A DNA stretch of 64,000 bases from CAIWHR01 sp963741355 (GTDB lineage: Bacteria; Pseudomonadota; Gammaproteobacteria; Burkholderiales; Casimicrobiaceae): NCBI GenBank assembly GCA_963741355.1, contig CAVUIG010000013.1:1-64000 (forward strand). The letters are read 5' to 3'. Below are positions 41,338-51,873 of this stretch, one piece after another. The translations under genes and the position numbers were made by a program. Position 1 is the first letter of the stretch, and each line of letters begins with the position of its first letter. The notes beneath the pieces were generated by a model. It was not told where the DNA came from, searched no databases, and saw nothing but the letters and a program-made list of their open reading frames with translations.

Positions 41338-42153
41338 CTACTTCATCCGGTCGAGGATCGTCGGCTGCGCCTTGCCGGCGCGACGGTAAGCTCGCACCAT
41401 CATCACGAGGCCGATCACGATCATCGGCAGCGACAGCCACTGGCCCATGGTGAGCCCGAACTGCAGGTAGCCCAGGAAGCTGTCGGGCTCGCGGAAATAT
41501 TCGACGACGAAGCGGCAGGTGCCGTAGCCGATCAGGAACAGGCCGGACGGCGCGCCCATCGGGCGACGCCTTCGCGTATAGGTCCACAGCAGCACGAAGA
41601 GCAGCACGCCCTCGAGCGCGAACTCGTAGAGCTGTGACGGATGCCGCGGCAGCGGCCCCGCGCCCTGGAACACCATTCCCCATGGCACGGTCGTGACACG
41701 GCCCCATAGCTCGCCGTTGATGAAATTGCCGATCCGGCCGGCGGCGAGTCCGAGCGGGACCAGCGGCGCCACGAAATCCGTGACCTCGAGCCAGCGCTTG
41801 TGCCGCCGCCGCGCGAAGAACACGAGCGCCACGAGCACGCCGAGGAATCCGCCATGGAAGCTCATCCCGCCCTGCCACACGGCAAAGATCTCGAGGGGAT
41901 GCGCGAGGAAATAGAGCGGCTTGTAGAACAGCACGTAGCCGAGGCGCCCGCCGATGATCACGCCGAACACGCCGTAGAAGAGCATGTCGTCGACGTCGCG
42001 CGGATGCCATCCGGTGAGCATGTTCTGCTTCGCGCGGATTCGCCCCAGCACCGCGAACAGCACGAATCCGACGAGATACATGAGCCCGTACCAGCGAATG
42101 GCGACGGGCCCGATCTGGATCGCGATCGGATCTATCTGCGGATGGACGAGCAT
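41338..42153 (-). CDS. lgt: Prolipoprotein diacylglyceryl transferase
   Basis: Inner-membrane enzyme of 271 aa that transfers diacylglycerol from phosphatidylglycerol to the lipobox cysteine of prolipoproteins. The signature GRIGNFINGELWGR is intact, and SFHGGFLGVLVAL carries the conserved histidine. Seven transmembrane helices are expected. It is divergent from ilvD with a 123-bp gap. Confidence 0.95.
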   Translation of the reverse strand: MLVHPQIDPIAIQIGPVAIRWYGLMYLVGFVLFAVLGRIRAKQNMLTGWHPRDVDDMLFYGVFGVIIGGRLGYVLFYKPLYFLAHPLEIFAVWQGGMSFHGGFLGVLVALVFFARRRHKRWLEVTDFVAPLVPLGLAAGRIGNFINGELWGRVTTVPWGMVFQGAGPLPRHPSQLYEFALEGVLLFVLLWTYTRRRRPMGAPSGLFLIGYGTCRFVVEYFREPDSFLGYLQFGLTMGQWLSLPMIVIGLVMMVRAYRRAGKAQPTILDRMK

Positions 42154-42276
42154 GCGAAAGTCGGGGCGCGCGGTTCTGCGGCTGCGCTAAAATTGTGCGG
42201 TCCGATTATACGCAGTGCCCCCGCGGCGCCCCGCCGCATCCGTTCACCCAGCGAACCCAGGCCTTCCGGAGTCTTT

Positions 42277-43962
42277 ATGCCATCCAATCGCCGCTCAAGG
42301 CTCATCACCCAGGGCGTCGCCCGTTCGCCCAACCGCGCGATGCTGCGCGCCGTGGGCTTCGGCGACGCGGATTTCGAGAAGCCCATCGTCGGGGTCGCCA
42401 ACGGGCACAGCACGATGAACCCGTGCAACGCGGGCATTCAGCCGCTGGTCGACCGCGCCATGGCCGCACTGCTCGGCGAAGGCGCGATGCCGCAGGTGTT
42501 CGGCTTTCCCACCGTCACCGACGGCATCGGGATGGGCACCGAGGGCATGAAGTATTCGCTGGTGTCGCGCGAGGTGATCGCCGATTCGATCGAGGTCGCG
42601 GTGCAGGGCCAACTGATGGACGGCGTGCTGTGCGTCGGCGGCTGCGACAAGAACATGCCGGGCAGCGTGATGGCGATGGCGCGCATCAACGTGCCGGGCA
42701 TCTTCGTCTACGCGGGAACCATCAAGCCCGGCCACTGGAAGGGCCAGACGCTCACCATCGTCTCGCCGTTCGAGGCGGTCGGCGCATTCGCCGCCGGCAG
42801 GATGTCGAAGGAGGACTACGACGGCATCGAGCGCAACGCGTGCCCGAGTGTGGGCGCCTGCGGCGGCCAGTACACGGCGAACACGATGTCGTCGTCGTTC
42901 GAGGCGCTCGGCATGAGCCTTCTCGGCAGCTCGCAAATGGCCTCGCCCGATCCGGAAAAGGCGGACTCCGCGGCGGCATCCGCGCGCGTGCTGGTGCGGG
43001 CGGTCGAGCGCGATCTCAAGCCGCGCGACATCATCACGAGGAAGTCGATCGAGAACGCCATCGCGCTGGTGATGGCGACCGGCGGGTCGACCAATGCGGT
43101 GCTCCACTATCTCGCGATCGCGGCGGCCGCGGAAGTGCAATGGACGATCGACGATTTCGAGCGCGTCAGGAAGCGCGTTCCGGTGCTGTGCGACCTGAAG
43201 CCGTCGGGCCGCTTCGTCGCCGTCGATTTCCACGCGGCCGGCGGCGTGCCCCAGGTTCTGAAGATGCTCCTCGCGCACGATCTCCTTCATGGCGACTGCA
43301 TGACCATCACCGGACGCACGATCGGCGAGGAGCTCTCGACGCTCTCCGACGCGCCGCGCGCCGATCAGGAAGTGATCCGGCCGTGGTCGAATCCCATGTA
43401 CAAGGAAGGCCACCTCGCCATCCTCAAGGGCAACCTCGCGCCCGAAGGCTGCGTCGCGAAGATCACCGGGCTCAAGAATCCGACGATCACCGGTCCCGCG
43501 CGCGTGTTCGACTCGGAGCCCGCGGTGATGGACGCCATCATGGCGAAAGCGATCCGCCCCGGCGACGTCATCGTGATCCGCTACGAGGGGCCGAAGGGCG
43601 GCCCCGGCATGCAGGAGATGCTGGCGCCGACCTCCGCGCTGATCGGGCAGGGTCTCGGCGAGTCGGTCGGCCTTATCACCGACGGCCGGTTTTCCGGCGG
43701 GACGTGGGGAATGGTCGTCGGGCACATCGCGCCGGAAGCCTACGTCGGCGGCACGATCGCGCTCATCGAGGAGGGCGATTCGATCACGATCGACGCGCAC
43801 CGGCTGCTGATCCAACTCAATGTCGACGACGCCGAGCTCGCCCGCCGGCGTGCGCGCTGGGTCGCGCCGAAGCCGCGCTACACCCGCGGCGTGATGGCGA
43901 AGTACGTGCGCCTGGTCTCGACGGCGAGCCAGGGCGCCGTCACCGACCGCGGCGGCGACTGA
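42277..43962 (+). CDS. ilvD: Dihydroxy-acid dehydratase
   Basis: Iron-sulfur enzyme of 561 aa in isoleucine and valine synthesis that converts dihydroxy acids to 2-keto acids. Cluster ligands are in VGGCDKNMPGS and CPSVGACGGQYTANTM, and the C-terminal signature is TDGRFSGGTWGM. Length and motifs match the shorter actinobacterial/proteobacterial IlvD type. It is followed 25 bases later by the YbaK gene. Confidence 0.95.
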   Translation: MPSNRRSRLITQGVARSPNRAMLRAVGFGDADFEKPIVGVANGHSTMNPCNAGIQPLVDRAMAALLGEGAMPQVFGFPTVTDGIGMGTEGMKYSLVSREVIADSIEVAVQGQLMDGVLCVGGCDKNMPGSVMAMARINVPGIFVYAGTIKPGHWKGQTLTIVSPFEAVGAFAAGRMSKEDYDGIERNACPSVGACGGQYTANTMSSSFEALGMSLLGSSQMASPDPEKADSAAASARVLVRAVERDLKPRDIITRKSIENAIALVMATGGSTNAVLHYLAIAAAAEVQWTIDDFERVRKRVPVLCDLKPSGRFVAVDFHAAGGVPQVLKMLLAHDLLHGDCMTITGRTIGEELSTLSDAPRADQEVIRPWSNPMYKEGHLAILKGNLAPEGCVAKITGLKNPTITGPARVFDSEPAVMDAIMAKAIRPGDVIVIRYEGPKGGPGMQEMLAPTSALIGQGLGESVGLITDGRFSGGTWGMVVGHIAPEAYVGGTIALIEEGDSITIDAHRLLIQLNVDDAELARRRARWVAPKPRYTRGVMAKYVRLVSTASQGAVTDRGGD

Positions 43963-43987
43963 CTGACGCACGACGCGCGCGCGACCG

Positions 43988-44503
43988 ATGAACGGCGATT
44001 CGGCGAGACCCCTCCTGTCCGCGGCCGCGGCGCGCGTCCAGCAGGCGCTCGCGGCGGCCGGGCTCGACTGCGTGATCACCGAGCACGCGACGGCCGCGCG
44101 CACATCCGCCGAGGCCGCCGCGACGCTCGGCTGCGGCATCGCCGAGATCGCCAAGTCGCTCGTGTTTCGGGCGACCGAGACCGACGGGCGCGACGACGTC
44201 GTCCTCGTGATCGCGAGCGGCGCCAATCGGGTCGACGAGGCGAAGCTCGCGGCGCTGTGCGGCGCGACGATCGGCAAGGCCGATGCCGGCGTCGTGCGCG
44301 AGGCCACCGGTTACGCGATCGGCGGCATCCCGCCCTTCGCTCACGCGCGGCGCCTGCGCGCCTTCGTCGACCGGGACCTTTTGGCCTTCGAGCGGGTCTA
44401 TGCGGCCGGGGGCACGCCGAACGCGATGTTCCCCATCCGGCCCGCCGACCTCGTGCGCGTCTCCGGCGGAATCATTGCCGACGTCGCGCTGTTATCCCCT
44501 TGA
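43988..44503 (+). CDS. YbaK/EbsC-type aminoacyl-tRNA deacylase
   Basis: Protein of 171 aa with the YbaK/ProX fold, which hydrolyses mischarged tRNAs such as Cys-tRNAPro. The catalytic-lysine region is IAKSLVFRATE and the substrate-pocket loop GYAIGGIPPFAH matches the family GxxxGGxxP pattern. The exact misacylated substrate is not known for this subgroup. Confidence 0.85.
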   Translation: MNGDSARPLLSAAAARVQQALAAAGLDCVITEHATAARTSAEAAATLGCGIAEIAKSLVFRATETDGRDDVVLVIASGANRVDEAKLAALCGATIGKADAGVVREATGYAIGGIPPFAHARRLRAFVDRDLLAFERVYAAGGTPNAMFPIRPADLVRVSGGIIADVALLSP

Positions 44504-44521
44504 TCTCTTGTGGGAGGAACC

Positions 44522-45254
44522 ATGAAGCTCTTTCCACCGTCATGCAACCGTGCCCTCGCCGGCGCGACAGCGCTTGCCATCGCGACATTCCTTCTCGGCG
44601 CCTGCGGCACCGTGGGCGTCGGCGGCAATGCCGGTCCGCCGGTTCCCGCGCCGAGCTATCGGGTCGGCGATCGCTGGACCTATCACGGCGAGCAGGGTTT
44701 TCGCCAGAAGATCGTCTGGGACGAGACGCACGAGATCACCGCCATCGGCTCGGACGGCATCACGGTTCGGGTGACGACAACGGGGTCAGGGACCGAATGC
44801 GGTCCGTACCGAAAAATGGCAGGCGCCGGGCGTGGTGCTCGTCGGTGCCGTTCTGGAAGACGAAACGAAACGCTTCGATCCAGCGCTCGTGCGGTACCGG
44901 TATCCTCTGACGACGGGCGATACCTGGCAGCAGAGAATCCGCGACCTCGACCAGCCGCCGAACCCGTACGGGCCGATCCAGCGCCATGTCACCGTGGGCG
45001 GATACGAGAGCGTCACTACGTCCGCGGGAACGTTCGACGCGATCGCAATGCGCGTGGTCCTGACGCTCGACGATGAAACGGCGTTTCGCTGGGCCACGCA
45101 ATGCACCGGCGTCGTTCGCTACGCGCCGCCCGTCGCGAACGCCGTCCAGATCGAGTACAAGTGCTGGTGGCGCGAGAAGGGCGACGACCAGGCCATGAAT
45201 CTCCCTGGGCCGAACCCCGTGCTCCAGCTCACGAGCTACACGCGCGGCCCCTGA
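44522..45254 (+). CDS. Putative lipoprotein of unknown function, frameshifted
   Basis: Lipoprotein of about 243 aa when repaired. The signal peptide ends in the lipobox LLGAC with Cys28. The mature part begins with a proline-rich linker and SYRVGDRWTYHGEQGF, then a beta-rich domain (TTGDTWQQRIRDL, AGTFDAIAMRVVLTLDDE). I do not recognise the family. The frame shifts between 44775 and 44790; removing one base joins VTTTGSG to PNAVRTEKWQAPG. A good ribosome site (GGAGGA) precedes the ATG. It converges on the TfoX-like gene. Confidence 0.6.
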
Positions 45255-45260
45255 CGGGCC
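45242..45260. terminator. Hairpin between convergent genes
   Basis: A perfect 7-bp stem GCGGCCC-CTGAC-GGGCCGC covers the stop codon of the lipoprotein gene, 15 bases from the end of the converging TfoX-like gene. It has no T-run, so a Rho-independent role is uncertain. Confidence 0.3.
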
Positions 45261-45275
45261 GCATTCGCGAACGCT

Positions 45276-45672
45276 TCAGCGACGGCGGTTGCCGGGCGTC
45301 TTCGCCTTCGCGCCCGCGGGCCGCCGCTTCGGCCGGGCCGCCGCCGCGCGCAGCGACGCGCCCATCGCCGAGCGCAGCCAGTGCGCCATCGCGTCGGGAT
45401 TCTCCAGCGCCTCTTCCGGAGCGCGGCGATAGCTCATCGCCGTCCTCTCGCCATCCCTTGACGTGTAGACGAACGGCTCGAGGCCCAGCGCCGCGAACTC
45501 GGCGCGGTTGCCGTCGTCGGTCTTGAGGTAGAGCGTGTCGTCGATGACGATGCGCGAAGATGATCCCGTCGGCGTAGAGGCCATGCCCGCCGAACATCGC
45601 GCGCGCGGATACGCGCGCGGTCGGCTGCGCGAGCTCGATCACCCAGGCGATGAAGTCGGCGGTGTTGGGCAT
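45276..45672 (-). CDS. TfoX N-terminal domain protein, frameshifted
   Basis: Small cytosolic protein of about 131 aa with the TfoX/Sxy N-terminal domain (ARAMFGGHGLYADGIIF, then TLYLKTDDGNRAEF and PFVYTSRDGERTAMSYRRAPEE). The frame is broken near 45556 and restored by removing one base (GIIFAIVIDDTLYLK). It has no C-terminal TfoX domain and ends in a basic tail. Such single-domain proteins are widespread and need not regulate competence. Confidence 0.75.
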
Positions 45673-45691
45673 CGGCGCCGCGGCGCGCGCG

Positions 45692-46546
45692 TCATCCCGC
45701 CTTGCTGTCGAGGCCGAGCCGGCGCCAGATCGTCGACGTCAGCGCGGAATGGTTGAGCGTGTAGAAGTGCAATCCGGGCGCGCCGCGCGCGAGCAAACCG
45801 GCGCAGAGCTCCGTCACGACGTCCAGACCGAAGGCGCGAACCGACGCCGCGTCGTCGCCGAATCCCTCGAGCTTGCGCCGGATCCAGCGCGGAATCTCCG
45901 CGCCGCAGGCGTCGGAAAAGCGCGCGAGCTTGGAGAAGCTGCCGATCGGCATGATGCCGGGGACGATCGCGAGCCGCAGGCCCGCATGCTCGCAGGCATC
46001 GACGAAATGCCAGTAGGCGTCCGCGTTGAAGAAGTACTGCGTGATCGCCGAGTTGGCGCCGGCGTCGACCTTGCGCTTGAATGCCGCGAGATCGTCCCCC
46101 GCGCTCCGCGACTGCGGGTGGTATTCCGGATAGGCGGCGACGTCGATGTGGAACCAGTCGCCCGTCTCTTCGCGGATGAACCCGATGAGATCGCTCGCGT
46201 AGCGAAAGACGCCGGCCTCGCCCGCGCCGGACGGAAGGTCGCCGCGCAGCGCGACGAGATGCCGGACGCCGTGAGCTTTGTACTGCGCCAGGACCTCGCG
46301 CACCGAGTCGCGCGTGCCCCCGATGCCCGAGATGTGCGGCACGGCCTCGAAGCCCTCCGCGCGGAAGTCGAGCACCGTCGCGAGGGTCCCGTCGCGCGTC
46401 GAGCCGCCCGCGCCGAACGTGACCGAGCAGAAGGACGGCTTCAGCGGCGCGAACTCGCGGCGCGTGGCGCGCAGCGTCTGCGCGCCCTCCGGGGTGCGCG
46501 GCGGAAAGAACTCGAGGCTGAACTGCCGCGGCGGAAGGTCGGTCAT
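45692..46546 (-). CDS. metF: 5,10-methylenetetrahydrofolate reductase
   Basis: FAD enzyme of 284 aa that makes 5-methyltetrahydrofolate for methionine synthesis. The N-terminal SLEFFPPRTPEG contains the catalytic glutamate, and FCSVTFGAGGSTRDGT, ALRGDLPSG and ITQYFFNADAYWHFVD are typical. It ends 19 bases before the TfoX-like gene and follows the holin-family gene. In related genomes it is in one unit with ahcY. Confidence 0.94.
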   Translation of the reverse strand: MTDLPPRQFSLEFFPPRTPEGAQTLRATRREFAPLKPSFCSVTFGAGGSTRDGTLATVLDFRAEGFEAVPHISGIGGTRDSVREVLAQYKAHGVRHLVALRGDLPSGAGEAGVFRYASDLIGFIREETGDWFHIDVAAYPEYHPQSRSAGDDLAAFKRKVDAGANSAITQYFFNADAYWHFVDACEHAGLRLAIVPGIMPIGSFSKLARFSDACGAEIPRWIRRKLEGFGDDAASVRAFGLDVVTELCAGLLARGAPGLHFYTLNHSALTSTIWRRLGLDSKAG

Positions 46547-46571
46547 GGCAGGCGCCGCGGGGCGGGCGCGA

Positions 46572-46919
46572 TCACTTCTTCGACGGCAGCAGCAGGCTCG
46601 ACAGCAGCCACGAGATCACGCTGTAGACGATCGCCCCGAATATTCCGGCCCAGAGGCCGTCGACGCGAAATCCCTCGAGCCAGGAGCCCACGGCCCAGAA
46701 CAGGAGGCCGTTGATCACGAAGATGAAGAGCCCGAGCGTCAACAGCGTGACGGGCAGCGTGAGGATCACGAGCAGCGGCCGGATCAGCGTGTTGATGAGC
46801 CCCAGCACCAGCGCGGCCACGAGCGCGGCGGTGAAGCTGCTCACATGGATCGACGGAAAGATGTATGGCAGCGCGAACAGCGCGACCGCGTTGATCAGCC
46901 AGACCAGCAGGATACGCAT
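46572..46919 (-). CDS. Phage-holin-family four-helix membrane protein
   Basis: Small membrane protein of 115 aa with about four hydrophobic helices (LLVWLINAVALFALPYI, then LVLGLINTLIRPLLVIL). It matches the Phage_holin_4_2 family (YvlD-like), which has many non-phage chromosomal members. Its place between ahcY and metF is conserved in many Betaproteobacteria. Function unknown. Confidence 0.85.
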   Translation of the reverse strand: MRILLVWLINAVALFALPYIFPSIHVSSFTAALVAALVLGLINTLIRPLLVILTLPVTLLTLGLFIFVINGLLFWAVGSWLEGFRVDGLWAGIFGAIVYSVISWLLSSLLLPSKK

Positions 46920-47041
46920 CGTTTCGTCCTCCGTTGTTGTCGTTCAGCGTGCGCGACCTGACGTCCATCCGAACGGCTTGTGCGCTCCGCACTCAATGAG
47001 CGCGCGCTTCGGGCATTCACTTTGCCTTGGCGCCCGGTTAC

Positions 47042-47129
47042 ACCAATCTACCGGCCGCACCCTCCAGCGGGGCGATCCTGCTTTCCGTTCCGCACAGCGC
47101 CTCGCACATCATTCGATCGCCGCGCCGCA
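47042..47129. repeat. Imperfect repeat, copy A
   Basis: Two blocks shared with copy B at 47660-47734. Block 1 (47042-47069) matches 25 of 28 bases of 47707-47734, ending in GCCGCACCCTCCAGCG. Block 2 (47099-47129) matches 29 of 31 bases of 47660-47690, with core ATCATTCGATCGCCGCG. The block order is reversed between the copies, as expected if both come from a longer tandem unit. Copy A covers the 3' end of the unrecognised gene. Confidence 0.6.
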
Positions 47130-47615
47130 CGGCGCTCGGTTCTCTTCGAGCAAGCCGGCGAACCCTCCAGGTTGGCCGGCGATTCTGCGGCGATCCCGGC
47201 GCCCGCCAGACGTGTCGCCTCGACGTAGGCTTCGATCGCGCTTGCATACGCGCCACGGCCGGAAAGCATCGACGCGGCCTCGGCCAGCGCACAGATCCGT
47301 GCCTCGATGGGCAGCGCATCCAGCTCGGCCGTGTCGCCCTTCGCATAGCGCAATGTGGCGATCCGCTGAGCGACCGCCTGCGCTGCGCCATCGTCGGCAC
47401 ATGCTGACGCGCCGCGCAGTGACCTGCAGCAATGCGATGCCGCGGTCGAACTCGCCGAGATGCTCCCCGAGAACATGCGCGAGAAGGCGGGCAAAGGGTG
47501 CGGCCTGCTCGGGGGCTTCGACCACGTTCAGCGAAGTCGCGAGCCTGTCGGCGACCTCCTGCGGCCGATCGCCGTGATCAGCCCAGGCTGTCTCCAGGAA
47601 TGCGTCGAAATTCAT
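47048..47615 (-). CDS. Unrecognised protein, helical repeat-like, frameshifted
   Basis: Hypothetical protein of about 188 aa. It starts MNFDAFLETAWADHGDRPQE and continues VADRLATSLNVVEAPEQAAPFARLLAHVLGEHLGEF in one frame; after an extra base near 47403 the other frame continues DDGAAQAVAQRIATLRYAKGDTAELDALPIEARICALAEAASML. Alanine-rich amphipathic helices (GRGAYASAIEAYVEATRLA) recall TPR-like folds. The C-terminus is uncertain because the last part lies in repeat copy A. I do not recognise the family. It interrupts the ahcY-holin-metF order and lies between two repeat copies. Confidence 0.45.
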
Positions 47616-47659
47616 AGTGATCGGCCGCAATTGAGCCAATCGATCACGCTTCGCATGAC

Positions 47660-47734
47660 GCCTCGTACATCATTCGATCGCCGCGTCGCATGACGCGCGG
47701 TGTTAGACCAATCAGCCAGCCGCACCCTCCAGCG
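47660..47734. repeat. Imperfect repeat, copy B
   Basis: Partner of copy A, between the unrecognised gene and ahcY. Block 2 (47660-47690) is followed after 16 bases by block 1 (47707-47734). A perfect 9-bp inverted repeat CCGGCGTGC/GCACGCCGG follows at 47741-47769, close after the ahcY stop, and may end ahcY transcription, although it has no T-run. Confidence 0.6.
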
Positions 47735-47801
47735 AGGTGACCGGCGTGCAGCGCATTTCCGCACGCCGGTTCAGCGAGGTGGAGGGGGCGGCGTGACTCG
47801 A

Positions 47802-49242
<1,441 letters not shown>

Positions 49243-49343
49243 CGGTCTCTCCATCGTTGGGGTGACCGCCACAGGGGGGAACGCTAGGCTCGTCACCCCG
49301 TGTGCGGACACGGATCAACGAGCGCGGTTCGAAATTTCCGAAT

Positions 49344-49396
49344 CCCGAGCCTGGCAGCCGACCCGTAGCGGGTGGCCGTTGCAACGCTCCTCGGGA
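49344..49396 (-). ncRNA. SAH riboswitch
   Basis: On the minus strand, upstream of ahcY, the sequence has the conserved core CCGAGGAGCGTTGCAACGG, then a variable ACCCGC/GCGGGT-type hairpin and the closing GCCAGGCTCGGG, which pairs with CCCGAGG to close P1. These are the hallmarks of the S-adenosylhomocysteine riboswitch, known to turn on ahcY when SAH builds up. It ends about 100 bases before the ahcY ATG. Confidence 0.9.
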
Positions 49397-49446
49397 GGGC
49401 GGATTCTACCCGAAAGTCCGCGCCGTGGGGATAGCCCCGCCCTTGC

Positions 49447-51873
49447 TCACGGCGTGGCGCCCTGCGACACCGGAACGAGCTGCAGCGTTCCGATCGCGCC
49501 TTGCAGGATGTCGCTTCGACGGGTCGTCATCGGCACGTACTCGCCGTGCGACCAGCGCAGCGTGAACGCGTCGTACCACGGAGAAAGCCGGTTGCCGGAC
49601 TGGCCCGTCGAATGGATGAACACCGACCGGTCGGGATCGGCGAGGTCGTAGATGGCGCGCAGGCTCGCGCCGTGAATGCTCGCAAAGGGATTGGCCTCGT
49701 CGGCGATCCGGTAGCGCCCGACGTTGACCGTGTACGAGTCGCCGTCGCTTGGCTGCCGGAGGTCGAAAATGGGGGCCAGCAGCGCGTTCTTCGTGAACGG
49801 CTGGTGCCGCGAGAACGAGAAGTGCGGCGTGCCCCAGCGCCATTGCTTGGGGTCGCCGCCGTAATGCGCACGCAGAAACGCGCTGGCATCCTCGAGCGCC
49901 GCGGCGATCTGGTCGGCGCAGCTCTCGCGCTGCGGCGTGTCTATGTCGTCGCACCAGCGCGACACGCCCTCGCCGTCGTCCGGATGCGACAGCACGTTCG
50001 TCATGAACACGGCGCGCTGGTCCCAGTAGTCCTTGAAGAGCTCGGGGCCGAGCTCATCGGCATAGACGCGCCGCGTGAGCTCGCGATACCAGGCGCCGAA
50101 GATGAGCGGCTCCGGACGGCCGGCGTCCATGCTGCCGTCCCAGTTCGCGAGCATCGCCGCAAGCTCGCCGGCCGCGCCGTTGCGCGGCGCCGCCCGCAGC
50201 ATGATCGGCAGGACGTCGCGCGCGAGCTCCGAGCGATCGTCGGCCTGCACTCGGGCGAACGACTCGCGCGAATGGCGCGGCTTGGCGTCGATCAGCTCGG
50301 CAATGCGTTTCGCGCGATACGGCGCGAACCAGTCGCTGGTGATGAAATACGGGTAGCCCGGCGGCGTGATCTTGTCGTTGGCGGTCACGAATCTGCCCTG
50401 TGGCGGATTGAACGCGCGCGGCAATTCGTCAAACGGAATGAAGCCCTGCCAGTCGTAGCGCGCGTCCCAGCCGGGCGCCGGCGCCATGCCGAAGAGATCG
50501 TTGTCAGCGCGCCGTATCGGGACGCGCCCCGCGGCGACGAACCCGATGTTGCCGTCGACGTCGGCGTACACCATGTTCTGCTGCGGCGAGTGGAAGTGCC
50601 GCGCGCCGTCGAGGAATTCATTCCAGTTCGCCGCGCGCGGCATCATGACGCCCGCCTCGACCGTCAGGTCGTCGTCGCGCAACGCCGTCCACTGCATCGC
50701 GATCGCGTAGCCCTTCGGGGTCGCCGCGCCGGCGGTGCGCGACACGTCTGAAATCACGGGGCCGTGCCGGCTCATGCGCACGACGAGCGTCTGGTCGGGC
50801 TGCCCCTTGATGCGGATCGTTTCGTTTCGAACGGCAAACGCCTGCGTGCCCTCGGGCGTCGCATAGCGCGTCGGGTCGACGCCGTCGATCTTCTCGATGT
50901 ACAGGTCCTGGACGTCAGGCCCGGTGTTGGTGAAGCCCCATGCGATCCGGTCGTTGCGGCCGAGCACCAGCATCGGCGATCCGGGGAGCGTCGCGCCGAT
51001 CGCATCGAGGCCCGGCGCCGAGAGATGCGCGAAGTACCAGATCGCGGGAACGTTGAGCCCGAGATGCGGATCGTTGGCGAGCATCGGCTTGCCTGAGGCG
51101 CTGCGCGAGCCCGCGACCACCCAGTTGTTCGAGCCCGCGCCTTCCGGCAGCGACGGCGGCGCCGCCGCCACGATCGTCGCGGCGGCGGGGGCGAGGCCGC
51201 GGTAGAGCTGGGCGAGATCGCGCACCGGGAGCGGGGCGTCTCCGGGATAGGGCGGCAGGAATTCCGCGATCTGCCGAGAATCGAGCCGCTGCGCGAGGCG
51301 CAGCCGCAGGATTTCCGTCGACCAGTTTCCGCCGAGGTCCCAGGCCATCATCTTGAGCCAGGCGACGGAATCGGCGGGTTTCCATGGCTCGGGCACCACG
51401 CCGAAGACGACGAACTCGGGCGGCAGCGGTCCGGAACGCGTGGCGAGAAACGCGTTCACGCCGGCGGCATAGGCGTCGAGCGCCGCGCGCGTCGCTTCAT
51501 TGAATTTCGGAAGCGTGGCTTCGGCGGCGCGATACACGCCGAGCGTGCGCAGGAAGCGGTCGGTCTCGAGCGACCCGGCGCCGAAGACTTCCGACAGCCG
51601 GGCCGACGCGACGCGGCGATTCATTTCCATCTGCCACAGCCGGTCCTGCGCGTGCACGTATCCCAGCGCAAAGTGGGCGTCAGCAATGCTCTTCGCGTAG
51701 ATGTGAGGGACGTCGTTGGCGTCGCGGATCACTTCGACCGGCGCGGCCAATCCCGGCACGGCCAGCGTTCCGCTCATCTGCGGGAGCGACTGGCGCATCC
51801 ACACGTAGCCAGCGCCGGCGAGGACGACGAGCGATGCAAGCAGCGCGAGGCCGATGCGGGCGGCGATCTTCAT
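49447..51873 (-). CDS. Penicillin acylase family (Ntn-hydrolase) protein
   Basis: Periplasmic or membrane-tethered hydrolase of 808 aa. An N-terminal hydrophobic segment (IGLALLASLVVLAGAGYVWM) precedes the alpha chain. Self-cleavage should occur before Ser248 in EGAGSNNWVVAG, which becomes the catalytic N-terminal serine of the beta chain; the region LGRNDRIAWGFTNTGPDVQDLY is also typical. Members cleave amides such as acyl-homoserine lactones or beta-lactams; the substrate here cannot be told. The start MKIAARIG avoids an unrelated in-frame extension to 52002. Confidence 0.88.
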   Translation of the reverse strand: MKIAARIGLALLASLVVLAGAGYVWMRQSLPQMSGTLAVPGLAAPVEVIRDANDVPHIYAKSIADAHFALGYVHAQDRLWQMEMNRRVASARLSEVFGAGSLETDRFLRTLGVYRAAEATLPKFNEATRAALDAYAAGVNAFLATRSGPLPPEFVVFGVVPEPWKPADSVAWLKMMAWDLGGNWSTEILRLRLAQRLDSRQIAEFLPPYPGDAPLPVRDLAQLYRGLAPAAATIVAAAPPSLPEGAGSNNWVVAGSRSASGKPMLANDPHLGLNVPAIWYFAHLSAPGLDAIGATLPGSPMLVLGRNDRIAWGFTNTGPDVQDLYIEKIDGVDPTRYATPEGTQAFAVRNETIRIKGQPDQTLVVRMSRHGPVISDVSRTAGAATPKGYAIAMQWTALRDDDLTVEAGVMMPRAANWNEFLDGARHFHSPQQNMVYADVDGNIGFVAAGRVPIRRADNDLFGMAPAPGWDARYDWQGFIPFDELPRAFNPPQGRFVTANDKITPPGYPYFITSDWFAPYRAKRIAELIDAKPRHSRESFARVQADDRSELARDVLPIMLRAAPRNGAAGELAAMLANWDGSMDAGRPEPLIFGAWYRELTRRVYADELGPELFKDYWDQRAVFMTNVLSHPDDGEGVSRWCDDIDTPQRESCADQIAAALEDASAFLRAHYGGDPKQWRWGTPHFSFSRHQPFTKNALLAPIFDLRQPSDGDSYTVNVGRYRIADEANPFASIHGASLRAIYDLADPDRSVFIHSTGQSGNRLSPWYDAFTLRWSHGEYVPMTTRRSDILQGAIGTLQLVPVSQGATP

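Noticed and set aside
45276..45672. Natural competence regulator TfoX/Sxy
   Set aside because: Only the N-terminal domain is present, as in many proteins unrelated to competence.
46572..46919. Prophage remnant because of the holin-family name
   Set aside because: This family is mostly chromosomal, its position next to metF is conserved, and no phage genes are nearby.
47036..47740. Integron cassette with attC sites around the unknown gene
   Set aside because: One RYYYAAC-like word (GTCTAAC, minus strand, 47707-47701 region) is present, but no matching GTTRRRY partner is at attC distance in either repeat copy, and no integrase is in the window.
49447..51873. Beta-lactam resistance or quorum-quenching enzyme
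   Set aside because: The penicillin acylase family is clear, but no substrate-specific feature can be read from the sequence.
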